Below, in pieces: positions 33,992-45,029 of a stretch of 64,000 nt of DNA. The notes beneath the pieces were generated by a model. That model saw only the letters and a list, made by a program, of their open reading frames with translations. It did no database searches and was not told the origin of the DNA. The position numbers were made by a program, and so were the translations under genes. How positions within the stretch are numbered: the first letter of the stretch is position 1; each line of letters opens with the position of its first letter. The stretch comes from Forficula auricularia (Eukaryota > Arthropoda > Insecta > Dermaptera > Forficulidae). Location: assembly GCA_024734495.1 (NCBI GenBank), contig JALMQS010000308.1:119181-183180 (forward strand). The letters run 5' to 3'.

Positions 33992-34064
33992 GCGCTAATG
34001 CCGGTGAGACAGGGACTGTGTGCTGAACCATGCGGGCTACAGCAGAGATTCACAGCATCCAGGG
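33992..34064 (+). other. Exon-like island (73 bp)
   Basis: A long pyrimidine tract (TTTTCTTTCTTTTTCAG) ends at 33986, with a second AG at 33990-33991; a donor GTAAGA follows at 34065. From the second acceptor the frame reads ALMPVRQGLCAEPCGL and on to the donor, leaving one base (phase 1). The first acceptor would put a TAG in this frame. Base composition is much richer in G/C than the flanks. The exit phase fits the island at 59316. I do not recognise the protein; a host exon is plausible but unproven. Confidence 0.4.
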
Positions 34065-34112
34065 GTAAGATTACACAAATATTATTATAATTATTTTTCT
34101 TAATACAACCAA

Positions 34113-35055
34113 TCTATATATATAAAATTCTTTGCCCGATACACTCACTCACTCACTCATCATCAAAACAGCCAGTAACCACTGGACATAGAAACATGAA
34201 ATTTGGAGAGGATATTACATCTATGACATAGGGGCTCATTAAGAAAGGATTTTTCGAAATTCGACACCTAAGGGGGTCAAAGGGGGCAAAGTGTGTTTTC
34301 ACTGATTATGCGATATCTCTTAAGGACGATAAAATATCTACTTGCTTTTTACTTATAAAAATACTAAATTAAAATATCTAAAAATTAATTTCAGGATTTT
34401 TTGAAATTCGACCCCTAAAGGGGTCAAAAGGGGCAAAATATCTTTGCAATGTGTTTACACTAATTATGCATTTTCAATTAAGAACGATAAGATATCTACT
34501 TGATTTTTACTTAATAAAATTCTAAATACAAATATCTAAAAAGTAATTTCAGGATTTTTGAAATTCGACTCCCAACTATCTAAAATGTGAGTGGGGCAAA
34601 AATTAAAACACTCTCCTATCTTGATCAAATTTTGTAGAGTTATTCTTTATTACTTTAAGAAACTATTCCTGTAAAAATCAACTATCAAAATTGACTGTAT
34701 GGGGCGAAGGGGTGGGGGGCAAATTATAGAAATTTTTAGCTTTTTAGTACATTTACTCTTTAGAAAACTGTGGATTATTTATTTGCAAATATCTAAAAAA
34801 TAATTTCAAGATTTTTTTAATCCGACCCCCCCCCCTCAACTATCCAAAATGTGAGTGGGGGCAAAAGAAAACTATTTCAAGAAAGTTAATTTTTTGCCAG
34901 GTTTTATAATTAAAAAAAAACATACTTTTTTGGGAATGGAGTTTTTTTTTAAATGAATTTTGGAGACCTAATAATCACATGCCGAGACGCTGCCCGCTAG
35001 GGCAGGAGGGCCGAGTTAGGAGGCGGCGTGCCGAAGGCACGCCTGAGCAGCTCGT
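34113..35055 (+). mobile_element. Helitron-like element H4 ending CTCG
   Basis: 5' TCTATATATATAAAATTC after A; 3' an eight-pair hairpin GGCGTGCC-GAA-GGCACGCC, then TGAGCAG and CTCG before T. The terminal CTCG departs from the usual CTRR, but the same end is seen at 40375-40402, so it is a family trait. A block (GGATTTTTTGAAATTCGACC) occurs three times in the interior. No ORF. Confidence 0.65.
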
Positions 35056-35524
35056 AATAATATAGATTTCTAGAATCTAAATGAAAATGAAAATAGTAAA
35101 AATATCTTTTAAAATGTTATTTAACATTAACTTTTAATCCATTATTTTTATATATTAATAAATAGTAACATTATTTTTATGAAATTCGATTTTTTTCTCA
35201 AAAAAGTGATGGAAAAATAAAAAGTCTCAATACCAGGGGGCGTGCAATCCATGGATACTATGAATGCGGCGCATCCCCCAAATTCCAAAATATCAAGAGT
35301 AATTTCATCCCTGTTATATTTGAAAATTTGTAAAATTTCAAATATATTATACAACTAATTCAATTAAAAAAATATAAAATTTAAAATTTTCGGAGCTTTT
35401 TAACGTTAGCAAATTTATTCCAGATTTTCTATTTTAATCACTTTTCAGCTATCTTATGGAAAATACTTTGATTTTATGAGGTTAAAAAGTGAATCTTATT
35501 ATATTAAATGAAAAATTAATGTGT

Positions 35525-36532
35525 ATATATAGAATTAGGTTCTCGAAAACGGCTCTAACGATTTGGATGAAATTCTCGGGTTAGGGGTTTTGTGTTGACA
35601 CTTCGATCTGTCACGGTCTCATCATCGGCTAAGTTGTTTTTGATGGGTTTTTTGTTAATTGAAATAATTCTTCACAGTGGGTTATTTGAATAAAAATTTA
35701 TAATTACATTTTTTCATTTTTCTTTTAATAAAATTAATTGGTTTTTTTTATTTTAAATTCCACTAATAGACTATTATACATTTTATTATATATTAGAATG
35801 TGTCAATTTAATTGATTAAAGGTATTGTTCTATAAAGTGATTTAGTCGAAGAGCAATGGCATCTCGGAAACAATCCGACAATTGATTGGATCGTGAATAA
35901 TGGAGATTGAAAATAATTATCGGAAAAGAGGTTTTCTGAAAATCTAATTAGATGGTTTCCTCTTATTAAATCCGATGGACTGAAAGATGAATAAGGACAT
36001 GTCAGATGGTGTTGAAGTAATCTCCGGAATCGAAGCAAAAATACCAATGTATGTAATTAATGTAAAATAATTGGTCTAATTGTAGTTAAAGGTATTGATC
36101 TATAAAATAATTTATTAGAATATCAATTTCATTCTCTTAAAAATCCGACAATTCGAAGGATCGTATCTACTACTATCGGCAATTTAAAATCGGTCATACG
36201 AAAGAATCTCCGTGTATATTAATATTATTTTTAATTGCAATTACAATCAAAACTTTGTGGCTAGTAATACTTCTTGATGATGGCCATAGCGGGTCAAAAC
36301 GTTGGTAAAAATATAAATAAAGTTTTATTTCAATTTTATTTTATTAAATAAAATTTATAATTCCATCAGAAGACACACTCTTTTATTGCCTCCTTCAATT
36401 TTATTTTATTTTGGCTGAGTTTAGAAATCGACCTTTTTACCTGAATTTAAAATTAAAAATAATATTAATATATTGCTTTTAAGTGAATCAAAAAATTACC
36501 GAGCATCGGTCGGTGTTTCAGGTACTCTTAAT
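35525..36532 (+). repeat. GCTCGGT-hairpin family copy with Penelope-type tail inside
   Basis: Begins with GGTTCTCGAAAACGGCTCTA and CGATCTGTCACGGTCTCATC; ends TTACCGAGCATCGGTCGGTG, TTTCAGGTACT. The inner segment 36250-36410 has a degenerate hammerhead (36270-36312) and GAGTGTGTCTTCTG-type sequence in reverse, shared with the Penelope 3' region at 47480-47520. Confidence 0.5.
36270..36312 (+). ncRNA. Degenerate hammerhead-like motif
   Basis: TTGATGA, GGCC...GGGTC stem, then AAAACGTTGG; sister of 13630-13678. GAAA is replaced by AAAA. Confidence 0.35.
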
Positions 36533-37142
36533 AAACTGCAAGTTTCAAACTGTTCGGTGACGAAAACTGTCAAATCAGTAACAACGTACCGAGTCTAATA
36601 AAACTTTTTCTTCCAATTTAATATTTCGAACAGTAGCATATAAAAAAGTCATTTTTTTATTCACCCCCTAACCCTGCATGACACGTGATTCAAAGACTAT
36701 TATAAATAAATAAAGAGAGAACATTATATTGGGATTAACATTGGCCGGTTTTCCACTCTAGCCAGGGAATTGGTTTGGTTTCCCATTCTTTAATTTTCCA
36801 AGCATCAAGTGGATAGGCAGGCAATATGTCAGAATGTACGATATGCGTAGAGACAGACAGTCAGACCCAACCATTATCATGTCTTTTATTTCGCTTTGAT
36901 TTATTTCCCTACTCATAAATGGCTGACAATCAAAAAATAACATCCAATTGCTCTCTCATTAAAACATGGCCATTTGTCTTTGTTTAATGTACAACATCGT
37001 CCTCATTGTTTTTGTTTATAATACTAAAAATGGTTACCGTTTTATTTATTTATTTATTTATCTTTTTAACTCTTTTGAAAGAATAATTTGCAAGTATATA
37101 TTGTAACTCGAATACGCTCTTGTATACGAACATTTTTCCAAC

Positions 37143-37505
37143 TTTTTTTTTTTTTTAATGATATTGATGTGAGAAGGAGATACACCAGAAGGTGGATCCC
37201 CTAAAGGCCTGTATGGGCTGGCCCCTCCATCGTGAAAAGAACAGAGTAGAAGGAAAAGAAGCCGGGATCACGAGCCAATCTCAGAAACTTAGATACAATT
37301 CAATATCCAATTTTACTAAGGTTTTAGGGGCTTCGAGCAGTGGTAAATTCTCCGCGCGATAAATTCGGTTAAATTTATCTCCCACTTAATTTTTTATTAC
37401 CAGACCCTATACTTACAGAAAAAATGTCTGGGTATAGCCGGGAATCGAACCCGAGACCTCCGGGTTGCCAGTCAGTTACTCTGACCATTACACCACGGAG
37501 GCGGA
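37143..37505 (-). mobile_element. tRNA-derived SINE with LINE-like 3' tail
   Basis: The head (37502-37430) has an A box TGGTGTAATGG, a B box GGTTCGATTCC and a T-arm CCGGG-like stem. The acceptor ends do not pair, as expected of a SINE rather than a tRNA. The body (37430-37240) is unique. The last 90 bp, with CCATCGTGAAAAGA and AGGCCTTTAGGGGATCCACC in minus sense, closely match the 3' UTR of the LINE at 17095-17186. The element ends in an A tail (37156-37143). This is the layout of a SINE mobilised by its partner LINE. Confidence 0.75.
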
Positions 37506-37559
37506 CAGTAACTAACTAACTAAGATATTAAGTGGATATCAGTAATGCCTATTGAAGCT

Positions 37560-37855
37560 TTTATTTTTGCGATTCATTTGATTTAGAATTGAAATTTTGT
37601 TAAAATCACACATAATTAATTACCTATAATTATTTATTGAACACGAATATATAATACAATAAAATTACGACGTTTCGATCAACTTATTTTGCGATCGTTC
37701 TCAAGTATGAGCAATAAGCTCCCACTCCGATTTTAGGTTAATTGAGGAGGTGCTCATACTTAAGAATGATCGCAGAATAAGTTGATCGAAACGTCGTAGT
37801 TATATTGTATTATTTATTCGTGTTCAATAAATAATTATTATTAATTAATTAACTT
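37560..37855. repeat. Inverted pair of Penelope-type tails with hammerhead-like cores
   Basis: On the minus strand 37715-37668 and on the plus strand 37745-37795, the same block occurs: CTTGAGAA or CTTAAGAA, a perfect CGATC/GATCG stem, then GAAACGTCGTAG. The UGANGA core is altered (GAGAA), so both are probably inactive. Direct-orientation relatives are at 55835 and 57395. Confidence 0.5.
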
Positions 37856-37923
37856 ACGAGAGAATTTTCTAGGTTAGGTTTCACAAAGAAATATTAAAAC
37901 AAATGTATGTTTTTTGAGTTTGA

Positions 37924-37970
37924 TTCACTCGATATATATTTCGGGTTATTAGCCCATCATCAGGAGTTCA
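37924..37970 (-). ncRNA. Hammerhead ribozyme (left arm)
   Basis: CTGATGA at 37963-37957, stem II GGG/CCC with loop CTAATAA, GAAA at 37942-37939, TATATATC, and stem I ACTC/GAGT. All core positions intact; cleavage expected after AUC. Confidence 0.7.
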
Positions 37971-37988
37971 AATGAAAACTTTTTCATT

Positions 37989-38036
37989 TGAACTCCTGAT
38001 GATGGGCTAATAACCCGAAATATATATCGAGTGAAT
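37989..38036 (+). ncRNA. Hammerhead ribozyme (right arm)
   Basis: CTGATGA 37996-38002, stem II GGG/CCC, GAAA 38017-38020, then TATATATC and stem I ACTC (37992-37995) with GAGT (38029-38032). Predicted cleavage after C38028. Stem III is minimal, so efficient cleavage may need dimers, as reported for Penelope hammerheads. Confidence 0.7.
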
Positions 38037-38204
38037 CAAACTCAAAAAAACATACATTTGTTTTAATATTTCCTTTTGTGAAACCTAACCTAGAAAATTC
38101 TCCTCATAAGTTACTTATAATGTTTCACCTAGAACCGACACCTAAATCCCTAAAAATTATTAATTAATTATGTGTGATTTAAATAAAAATTCAAATTTTA
38201 ATAA

Positions 38205-38925
38205 CTAAGAAAATGCTCATAGCGGCTTTAAAAATGGTCCAAATTCAAAAATTTTGTTTTTTACATACTTTTTAGAAAAAAGTCCAAAAAAATATTTATA
38301 GTGTTTTTCTATGCGATTTTTAAGTTTCAAAATTTTAAACTTGTTTTTGAAATTGTATTTACTCTTCGATTTTTTTGATAATTTATTATTTTAAACTTCT
38401 ATTCATTCATTCATTCTACAATGATAGTGGTCCTATGATAATTACTATTTTTTTTTGATTTTCAATTTTTGATTTTGATTTTCTTTCAACAACTAAAAAT
38501 ACTAATTATTTATTTTAAACACCTGTTAACGATAAAAATCAATTCAAAATAACTAAATAAAAAAAGAGAACTAAATACCAAAAAGTGGATTGAATAATGA
38601 ATAAATTTTTTTCGAAATTCGCAAAAATCGAAAAAAAATTAGTAATTATCATAGGCCCAAGTTTAAAATAAATAATTATCAAAAAAATCGAAGAGTACAA
38701 TTTCAAAAACAAGATTAAAATTTTCAAACTCAAAAATCACATATAAAAAGATTTTAAATAATTTTTTTGTATTTTTTTCTAAAAAGTATGTAAAAAATGA
38801 AAATTTCAAAATTTACCATGAAGAGTTTTTTATGGACACTAAATAATGTCAAAAAATGAAGGAAATCAAAAATTAAAATTTTTCAAACCGTCCGATTTGG
38901 CGTGGAATGCCCCATATAGAGTCGC
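38205..38925. mobile_element. F-family element fragment
   Basis: The right end has AACCGTCCGATTTGGCGTGG and GAATGCCCC, the F TIR. The interior matches F1 (TGATAGTGGTCCTATGATAA; TTCAAAATTTACCATGAAGA) as a palindrome around about 38545. No B element is present here, so it shows what F looks like without B. Confidence 0.55.
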
Positions 38926-39097
38926 GCTAATAAGAATTTTGTCTTTTATTTGTGAATTCTACCTAGGAATTTATAATTTTAAATTATTATTTTTTATTTT
39001 ATTACTATTATCAATGAGAAACTTAAAAAAGGATTGCAATTTATTTTATCGTCCCTCAAGGCTCTACTATTATACTACATTTGGAAATTATTATATA

Positions 39098-39623
39098 CTA
39101 GCTTAAGCCCGCCTTTGGCGGGCTCTTGTACTGCGGGCTTCGCCCCTGACCCCCATCTGGCTGCTTTTATTGATGTTTTATTAGTTAAAGATAATAAATA
39201 TGTTTGTTTTATTATAAAGTTATCCGTTGCAGTTTATTTTTTTAATTTTTGTTTTTAAATGTATTTTAAAAAATAGATAGTTTTTTAAATCTTTGTTGCA
39301 TTATTAAATTCTTCTTCAACTATAATGTGGTTAGAACTATTAAGAATGAATGGCACTCAAAAATCTGACAAACAGGGCCGCCAACACATGTTTAGTTTGC
39401 TAGTTTAGTTCTTTTATTGTTTGGCAAGCTATGTTGGCTAACCTGAATTTTTTTTAGTTTTTCCTGAATTTTCCAATTTTCCGGGCAACTTTTCCAATTT
39501 TTTTTTACGTATTAACCCGAATTGGACGATTACGAACATTAAAAAAAAAATTAGCCAAATCGATCCAGGCATTTGAGAGATCTGCGCTTACAAAGAAACA
39601 GAAATTCATTTTTATTATATAGA
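39098..39623 (-). mobile_element. Short non-autonomous Helitron H3
   Basis: On the minus strand it starts TCTATATAATAAAAATG at 39623 after A. It ends with the hairpin AGCCCGCC-AAA-GGCGGGCT, then TAAGCTAG at 39098 before T. Canonical Helitron termini; 526 bp, no ORF. The CCGTTGCAGTTTATTTTTTT segment near 39230 is a fragment of element C. Confidence 0.8.
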
Positions 39624-39722
39624 TAACTTGGCTTCTTTGGTTTGTCGTCAATATATACTATATAATATTTATCTAGATTAATTTGTAACAACGCTTAGAG
39701 AAATTTCTCTAAAAAAATCTCC

Positions 39723-39793
39723 CTCTTGACTAGAATCGAACCTACGAACTCTTGAACTATGGTCGTCTGTTCTAACCACTAGACCAATCTGCC
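39723..39793 (-). ncRNA. tRNA-derived SINE head
   Basis: Minus strand shows A box TGGTCTAGTGGTTAG and B box GGTTCGATTCT at tRNA spacing, with partial acceptor pairing only. It ends toward Helitron H3. Unlike the head at 37430-37502, so a second SINE family. Confidence 0.5.
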
Positions 39794-40179
39794 TTTAATA
39801 TTTATAGCATGATTTCAGTTACTAAAATTATAAATTTTTGATTTAGACTTTGTGTCGAGATAATATTATATTCATTTGAACTCGAATGAAAATGAAAAAA
39901 CACCAATTGATTTTAAATTAAAAAACATTAAATATTTATTAATTAACGATGCAAATTTGAAATATAATTGTCAGCTAGGATTTTAAACTGACAGCTCCAA
40001 TTGATTTTAAATTAAGAAACATTAAATATATTTTTTGTAATTAATTAAATTAATTGAACCGCGTAAATTTGAATAATTTCCATGATTCAGCCTGCGAATT
40101 TTTTGCAGTTCATAAATCATTTCATTATTTTTGTTTTGAAAAGGAAAAATGAAATTTAAATTTAAATTTTAAATTTAAA

Positions 40180-40402
40180 TATATTCATAATTATTCCTCC
40201 CCCCCCCCCCCCAGGCCACTCAAAAATTAAAGAGGCGAAACTTTTAAGAGACGATGTATTTTCGGTAGTTTACGGGTATATATTTGGAGTGTGGTTTTTT
40301 AAGAGGAATAAAAATTTTGGACCGAGACGCTGCCCGCCAGGGCACCAGCCCAGAGGGTCGTGCTTCGAGGGCGTGCCGAAGGCACGCACTAAAAGCTCGT
40401 TC
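40180..40402 (+). mobile_element. Helitron-like 3' end (CTCG type)
   Basis: GACCGAGACGCTGCCCGCCA, then a hairpin GCGTGCC-GAA-GGCACGC, then CTCG before T. Same 3' end as H4 (34113-35055). The 5' end was not located. Confidence 0.55.
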
Positions 40403-40741
40403 CCAATATTGACATATACCTCATTAATCTGAAATTATTTATTTTTTCATTGAGAGTTTAATTACAACTTCCGAAATCGAATATAGCATCGGGTGAGATA
40501 TGATTGATTACTCTTGCCCATCGACATCAACATCATGCAACTGATAAAACCGAATAGCAGAGAGATGAGATTCGAGATGGTGGGGTAATCAATTGCACGT
40601 CAAAATATCCACATCAAGTTGTTTAATAATTGTATTAAACCAAGAACAGAATACAGGATCTGATTCTAAAAGGGTCTGAGGTTTGTTATTGTACATGTAC
40701 GATGCATATGTATGCATCTGTACTTGGATATTGATTGTTTA

Positions 40742-41781
40742 GTCTAGGCAAATTACGATTTTAACAGGGAATAATCTAGGATATCTATAAATCTAAGCAT
40801 TTTATCAAAAAAGTGGTCCAAGTAAACGTTCAAGTAAATAAAACTTCCTAGAGAATGAGATAGGAATAAAGTTTCTAGGATGAGTGGTTTTCATTTTATG
40901 AAGGAAAAACTGCGATTTTTTGAAACAATGGATCATTTCCTGTTATGGAAAATGCTAGATATCTATAAATCTAAGAATTTTAACTAAAAAGTGATCCAAA
41001 GTAAACGTTCAAGTCAACAAAATTTCGTAGACAATGAAATAGGAATCAAGTTTCTAAGATGAGTGGTTTTTATTTTATGAAGGAAAAACTGCTATTTTTT
41101 GAAACAATGGATCATTTCATGTCATGGAAAATGCTAGATATCTATAAATCTAAGAATTTTAACAAAAAAGTGATTCAAGTAAACGTTCAAGTCAACAAAA
41201 TTTCCTAGACAATGAAATAGGAATCAAGTTTCTAAGATGAGTGGTTTTTATTTTATGAAGTAAAGCGATTTTTTGCAAAAACGGCAAACTTCAACCTCAC
41301 GGGTTACCATTTTCCAATTAAGATGAAACTTTGTTTAAATTGTAGAAAATTTAATCTATTTTAAAAATGTATAGAATGGTCTTTGGCGAAAACGTGCTCC
41401 TTCATGGTTAAAATGGGGAAAAGTACGAGTTTTAGGGATATTCAAAAGTGATCCCGGGGTTGTTTTTTGACAGGCGCTAGTACTGGTTCTACTTAACCTA
41501 ACTATATGACATTGTATCATTTTACGCGTAATTTAAAGAGCTTTAATTTATCTAATCAAGATCTTTTTGATTTGATAAACCGTTTTAGAGTTATTCAAGA
41601 AAAACTGAAAAAACTCTGAAATTTTCTCATTTTGATGAGCGTAGAAAAATTTCCACAACACAGATTTGGGGGAAAACTTAGGGTAGTAATATTGGAGTAC
41701 CAATAAAGGTATTCCATCAATAAAATCTTTACCGGGAATTATTTCCTGTTTATGCCATTTTTTCACCTAATTTGCCTGGAC
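40742..41781. mobile_element. Palindromic foldback element G4
   Basis: Begins GTCTAGGCAAATTACGA and ends TAATTTGCCTGGAC, flanked by TA on the right. A 180-bp block (TCCTAGAGAATGAGATAGGA and CTAGATATCTATAAATCTAA) is tandemly triplicated at 40780-41265. The right part, from ATGGTTAAAATGG onward, matches the right arm of G2. Confidence 0.65.
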
Positions 41782-42082
41782 TATTGGTGAAATTGTAAAA
41801 AATATGTTTATCCTCAATTAGTAAAAAATATGTGAATTGCTTTGAACAGGAAACCATGAATGAATCATCAACGATTCATATATAATTAATAAGGAAAATC
41901 GATTCTATTTTAAATGGACATTCAAAGAGACAATCATTTATTTGAAAGACTTTTATTACAAAATTTTACTTGTCTTTCTCAATGATAGACAAACTCCCAT
42001 TACATAATATATAAAGTATTAATTTTACTAAATAATTAAGATAAAACTATATATAAATTGTCTTATATGTAACTTTTAAGGA

Positions 42083-42200
42083 GTTCGGTGTTGGTTCTAG
42101 GTGAAACATTTTAATATAATAATAAAACTTGAGTAAGATACGAGGTATTTTTTTGTGAAACCTACCTCGTATCTTACTCAAGTTTTATTATTATATGTCT
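42083..42200. repeat. Perfect hairpin of about 35 bp per arm
   Basis: AAACTTGAGTAAGATACGAG (42125) and its exact inverse (42163) flank a short TTTTTTTGTGAAACC loop. GGTTCTAGGTGAAACAT just before it links it to the hammerhead-bearing palindromes at 31095 and 37860-38120, but no hammerhead core is present. Confidence 0.7.
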
Positions 42201-42339
42201 TATATGTATTCGATAATTTAAATTCAACCCTTATTGAAAACCTCCCTCTTTAGAAATTTGAAAGAGGGAATTCAGAACACAAATTCGAATTCGTATCCAT
42301 AATTTTATTAATTTATAAGATCTTAAGAAATTCGACAAA

Positions 42340-42660
42340 TAAATTGAATTCAAATTTATATTAAACAAGATGGACGTTTCGTTACTATAGTTGCGACTTC
42401 TTCAGCGACTTATTCTCCAACTCAATTGTCTAATATTATTATGTGAAAGATTCATCTTTTTTTAATTTATCTTATATAGATTGTGATTACTGTGGTTGTT
42501 TTTTGTTTTAATTTTAAAGAAAAATTTGTTTAAGAATAAGATAAATTAAAAAATATGAATATTTTACATACCTAATAATATTTGACAATTTAGTTCAAGA
42601 ATAAGTCGCTGAAGAAGTCGCAAATATAGTAACTAAACATCCGTCTTGTCAATATATATA
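42340..42660. repeat. Inverted pair of hammerhead-like tails
   Basis: Minus 42415-42368 has CTGAAGA, then GAAACGTCC. Plus 42605-42652 has CTGAAGA but TAAACATCC in place of GAAAC. Stem II is poorly paired in both, so these look decayed. The arms share GACAATTGAGTT- or AATAAGTCGCTGAAG-type sequence. Confidence 0.4.
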
Positions 42661-43521
42661 CCGGGTGAGTTTTTTTATCTTGAGACAGTCTTATAACTCA
42701 AAAACAGTGCATTATATGGAAAAAAATTTCAAATAAAAGTTTGTTTATATCGAGGGGGAAACTAAACTACGCTATTGTTTGTCGACCTAGAACAAGCTTT
42801 CAAGGGTATTTCAATGTCAAGTTCTGTTTTTTAAATAGAATCCTATATTTTTCTATACATCTACTTAATCTACAAAAAAAACTGAACATCTTTCATTAGA
42901 ACTATTTTTTTATACGACATCAAATAAACAAAATACATGAATCAATTAGATCTCAAAAAAATCTTAATAATTATTTTTAACAATTCTTTAAATTCATTAT
43001 CAAATAATAATGATTAAATAATTAATTATTAAATAAATATTTATTAAATTGAAAAGTCACAACAATGAAAATAAGTATTTAAAATGATCTTAAAACTTCA
43101 TTATACGTTTTTTAGTTTTAAAATGTTAGTTTATTCAGCAATTATGTACATATGTTTATTTTTTTTTAGATCCCCTAACATTTTGGGATCTGGTATTAAT
43201 AAATTTCATTTAACTCACATTGCCTTGGATGACATTCGGGGTTATTACATTTTTTTTTCTATTTTACAATTATACAATATTATTTTACAAAACTTTTTTT
43301 ACAATGTGAGAATTATTAATTAAGTATTTGGAATACTTTTGGCGAGGAAAAAGCTGAAAACCTCGCCGTTCATTATACGTATAGGTACACAGATTTAAGG
43401 GATTATTTTCTACTAAATAAAACTATTTAAAATTCTTGAGTTTAAAAAAGTTTATTTCTCGTGTCAATCCAGTAGATAGTTATATTGTATTACTATAATA
43501 AAAATGAAGTATTTTTTTTTT

Positions 43522-43690
43522 GAAGACAGAATTAAAATGGTCTTAATCTATGCGGTGAATGTGGAAGAAGTGTTATGGGGCTGCCATTGAAATGGATGTC
43601 GAGCGTTTTCCTGATAGAAATACACCCTCACAAGCTTCATTTTATCGTGTTGTAATTCGGTTAAAAAAAATAAGGAAATTGGAACTGGAA
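43522..43690 (+). pseudogene. DUF4817 helix-turn-helix remnant (D2)
   Basis: Reads EDRIKMVLIYA, then after a frameshift AAIEMDVERFPDRNTPS and ASFYRVVIRLKK. The HTH pattern (M.LIY......A....ERFP.R..PS...F..V..L) matches DUF4817, an N-terminal domain of arthropod transposon proteins. Broken and lacking any catalytic domain. Confidence 0.65.
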
Positions 43691-43737
43691 TTCATCCAGA
43701 AGACTTGCAATAATACACTCTGGAATGTCACAGAACA

Positions 43738-44551
43738 TTTTTTTTTTTAATGCAATCGAATGCAAGAAGGGGTGCACCAGTAAAGATGTAGCCCCTATGG
43801 ATCTCGAAAGACCCTTGCATTACCGAAGAGAAGGAAAGTTGATTAAGTGAGAGGGTGTAGACGTAGGTGTCTATGCACCCTGGTTTTGAAGGTTTGAAGA
43901 TCATAGGTGCTGGGAAAGACAGAGGCTGGGAGAGAGTTCCAGTTCCTTGAAGTCATGGGGATATATGTATTCGCGAATGAAGTGGTCCGGCACTTTTCCA
44001 ATTTGACCGCAAAGAGTGTTGGGAGTCGGCAAAACGTGTGCTGCGTGCAAAGCATGCTTTGGGGGGAATTATTGATTTTATCTCATCAGAGCACCTGCCG
44101 TGATAGTATCTATAGAAAAGGGAAAGGGCGGAGACATCTCTTCGATGAGCCAGCGAGTCGAGGGAGTCGGTGAGGGTAGAATCGTCAATTAGCCTGACGG
44201 CTCGTTTCTGAATTGCATCCAGGGTAGTAAGAGAATATTTTGAGGCTCTCCTCCACAGATGAGAACCGTATTCGAGACAGGGGCGGATTTGGGCCTTGTA
44301 GATGGTGAGAAGTTGTGGGGGTTTGTAAAATCGCTTGGACCTGAATAAGAAGCCAATCTTCCTTGCTGCAGATTTCGCCACAGAGGAAATCTGATCATTC
44401 CAAGACAGGTCTGATGCGACAGAGACGCCCAACATGGATAGGCTGTCACACATTTTCAGGGTATTCGAATCGAAGTGAATATCAGGGAAATCTCTATTTT
44501 CGCGCCTAGAAATTAGACAACATTGAGTCTTATTTGAATTAAAGATAACCT
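43738..44551 (-). pseudogene. 5'-truncated LINE, C-terminal ORF end (copy 2)
   Basis: Minus strand 44453-43843 encodes the same C-terminal region as copy 1 (LGVSVASDLSWNDQI; CLEYGSHLWRRAS; RNWNSLPASVFP), with one frameshift near 43990-44030 joining two ORFs. The A tail is at 43746-43738, and the target duplication AACA (43734-43737 and 44552-44555) is clear because D1 carries the intact site. It cannot retrotranspose on its own. Confidence 0.85.
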
Positions 44552-45029
44552 AACATAGTCGGAAATTATTAATTATTATTAAATTATTTATTTAATAATT
44601 AAATATTTGATCATTATTATTTGATAATTAAGTTGAATAATTGTTAAAAATAATTATTAAGATTTTTTTAAGATATAATTGATTTAATATTTTGTTTATT
44701 TGATGTCGTATAAAAAAATAGTTCTTATGAAAGTTGTTCAGTTTTTATTGTAGATTAAGTAGACGTATAGAAAAATATAGGGTTCTATTTAAAAAACAGA
44801 AACTGACTATGAAATACTCTTGAAAGCTTGTTCTAGGTCGACAAACAATAGCGTAGTTTAGTTTCCCTCTCGATATAAACAAACTTTTATTTGAAACTTT
44901 TTTCCATATACTTAATGCACTGTTTTTGAGTTATAAGACTGTCTCAAGATAAAAAACTCACCCGGTATATATATACCATAAAATTAAGGTTTTGTCTGTA
45001 CTTTGGTCCAAATCGGCCAGGGATTGGGT

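Larger units (their letters stand above)
37860..38103. repeat. Near-perfect 118-bp palindrome with two hammerheads
   Basis: The arms 37860-37977 and 37985-38103 are almost identical inverted copies with an 8-bp centre. Each arm encodes a complete hammerhead on its own outward strand. The outer parts share TCTAGGTTAGGTTTCAC with the family seen at 31095 and 42080 (GGTTCTAGGTGAAACAT nearby). The very high arm identity implies a recent event. Confidence 0.8.
42661..44965. mobile_element. TIR element D2 (DUF4817 type), split by a LINE
   Basis: Same TIRs as D1 (CCGGGTGAGTTTTTT), TA-flanked. It has the uninterrupted version of the site used by element C in D1 (42901-42915), and is itself broken at 43738-44551 by a LINE with an AACA duplication; D1 shows that site intact near 20598. 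Confidence 0.75.

Noticed and set aside
35580..35640. Hammerhead in the GCTCGGT family
   Set aside because: The minus strand has GATGATGAGACC and GATCGAAG, which looks like a decayed core, but GAAA is lost and stem II is weak; kept only as a possible relic.
37430..37502. Functional tRNA gene
   Set aside because: A and B boxes and the T arm are good, but the acceptor ends do not pair and the sequence continues into a LINE-like tail with A run.
39723..39793. Functional tRNA gene
   Set aside because: Box spacing fits, but the acceptor and anticodon arms are incomplete; a SINE head is more likely.
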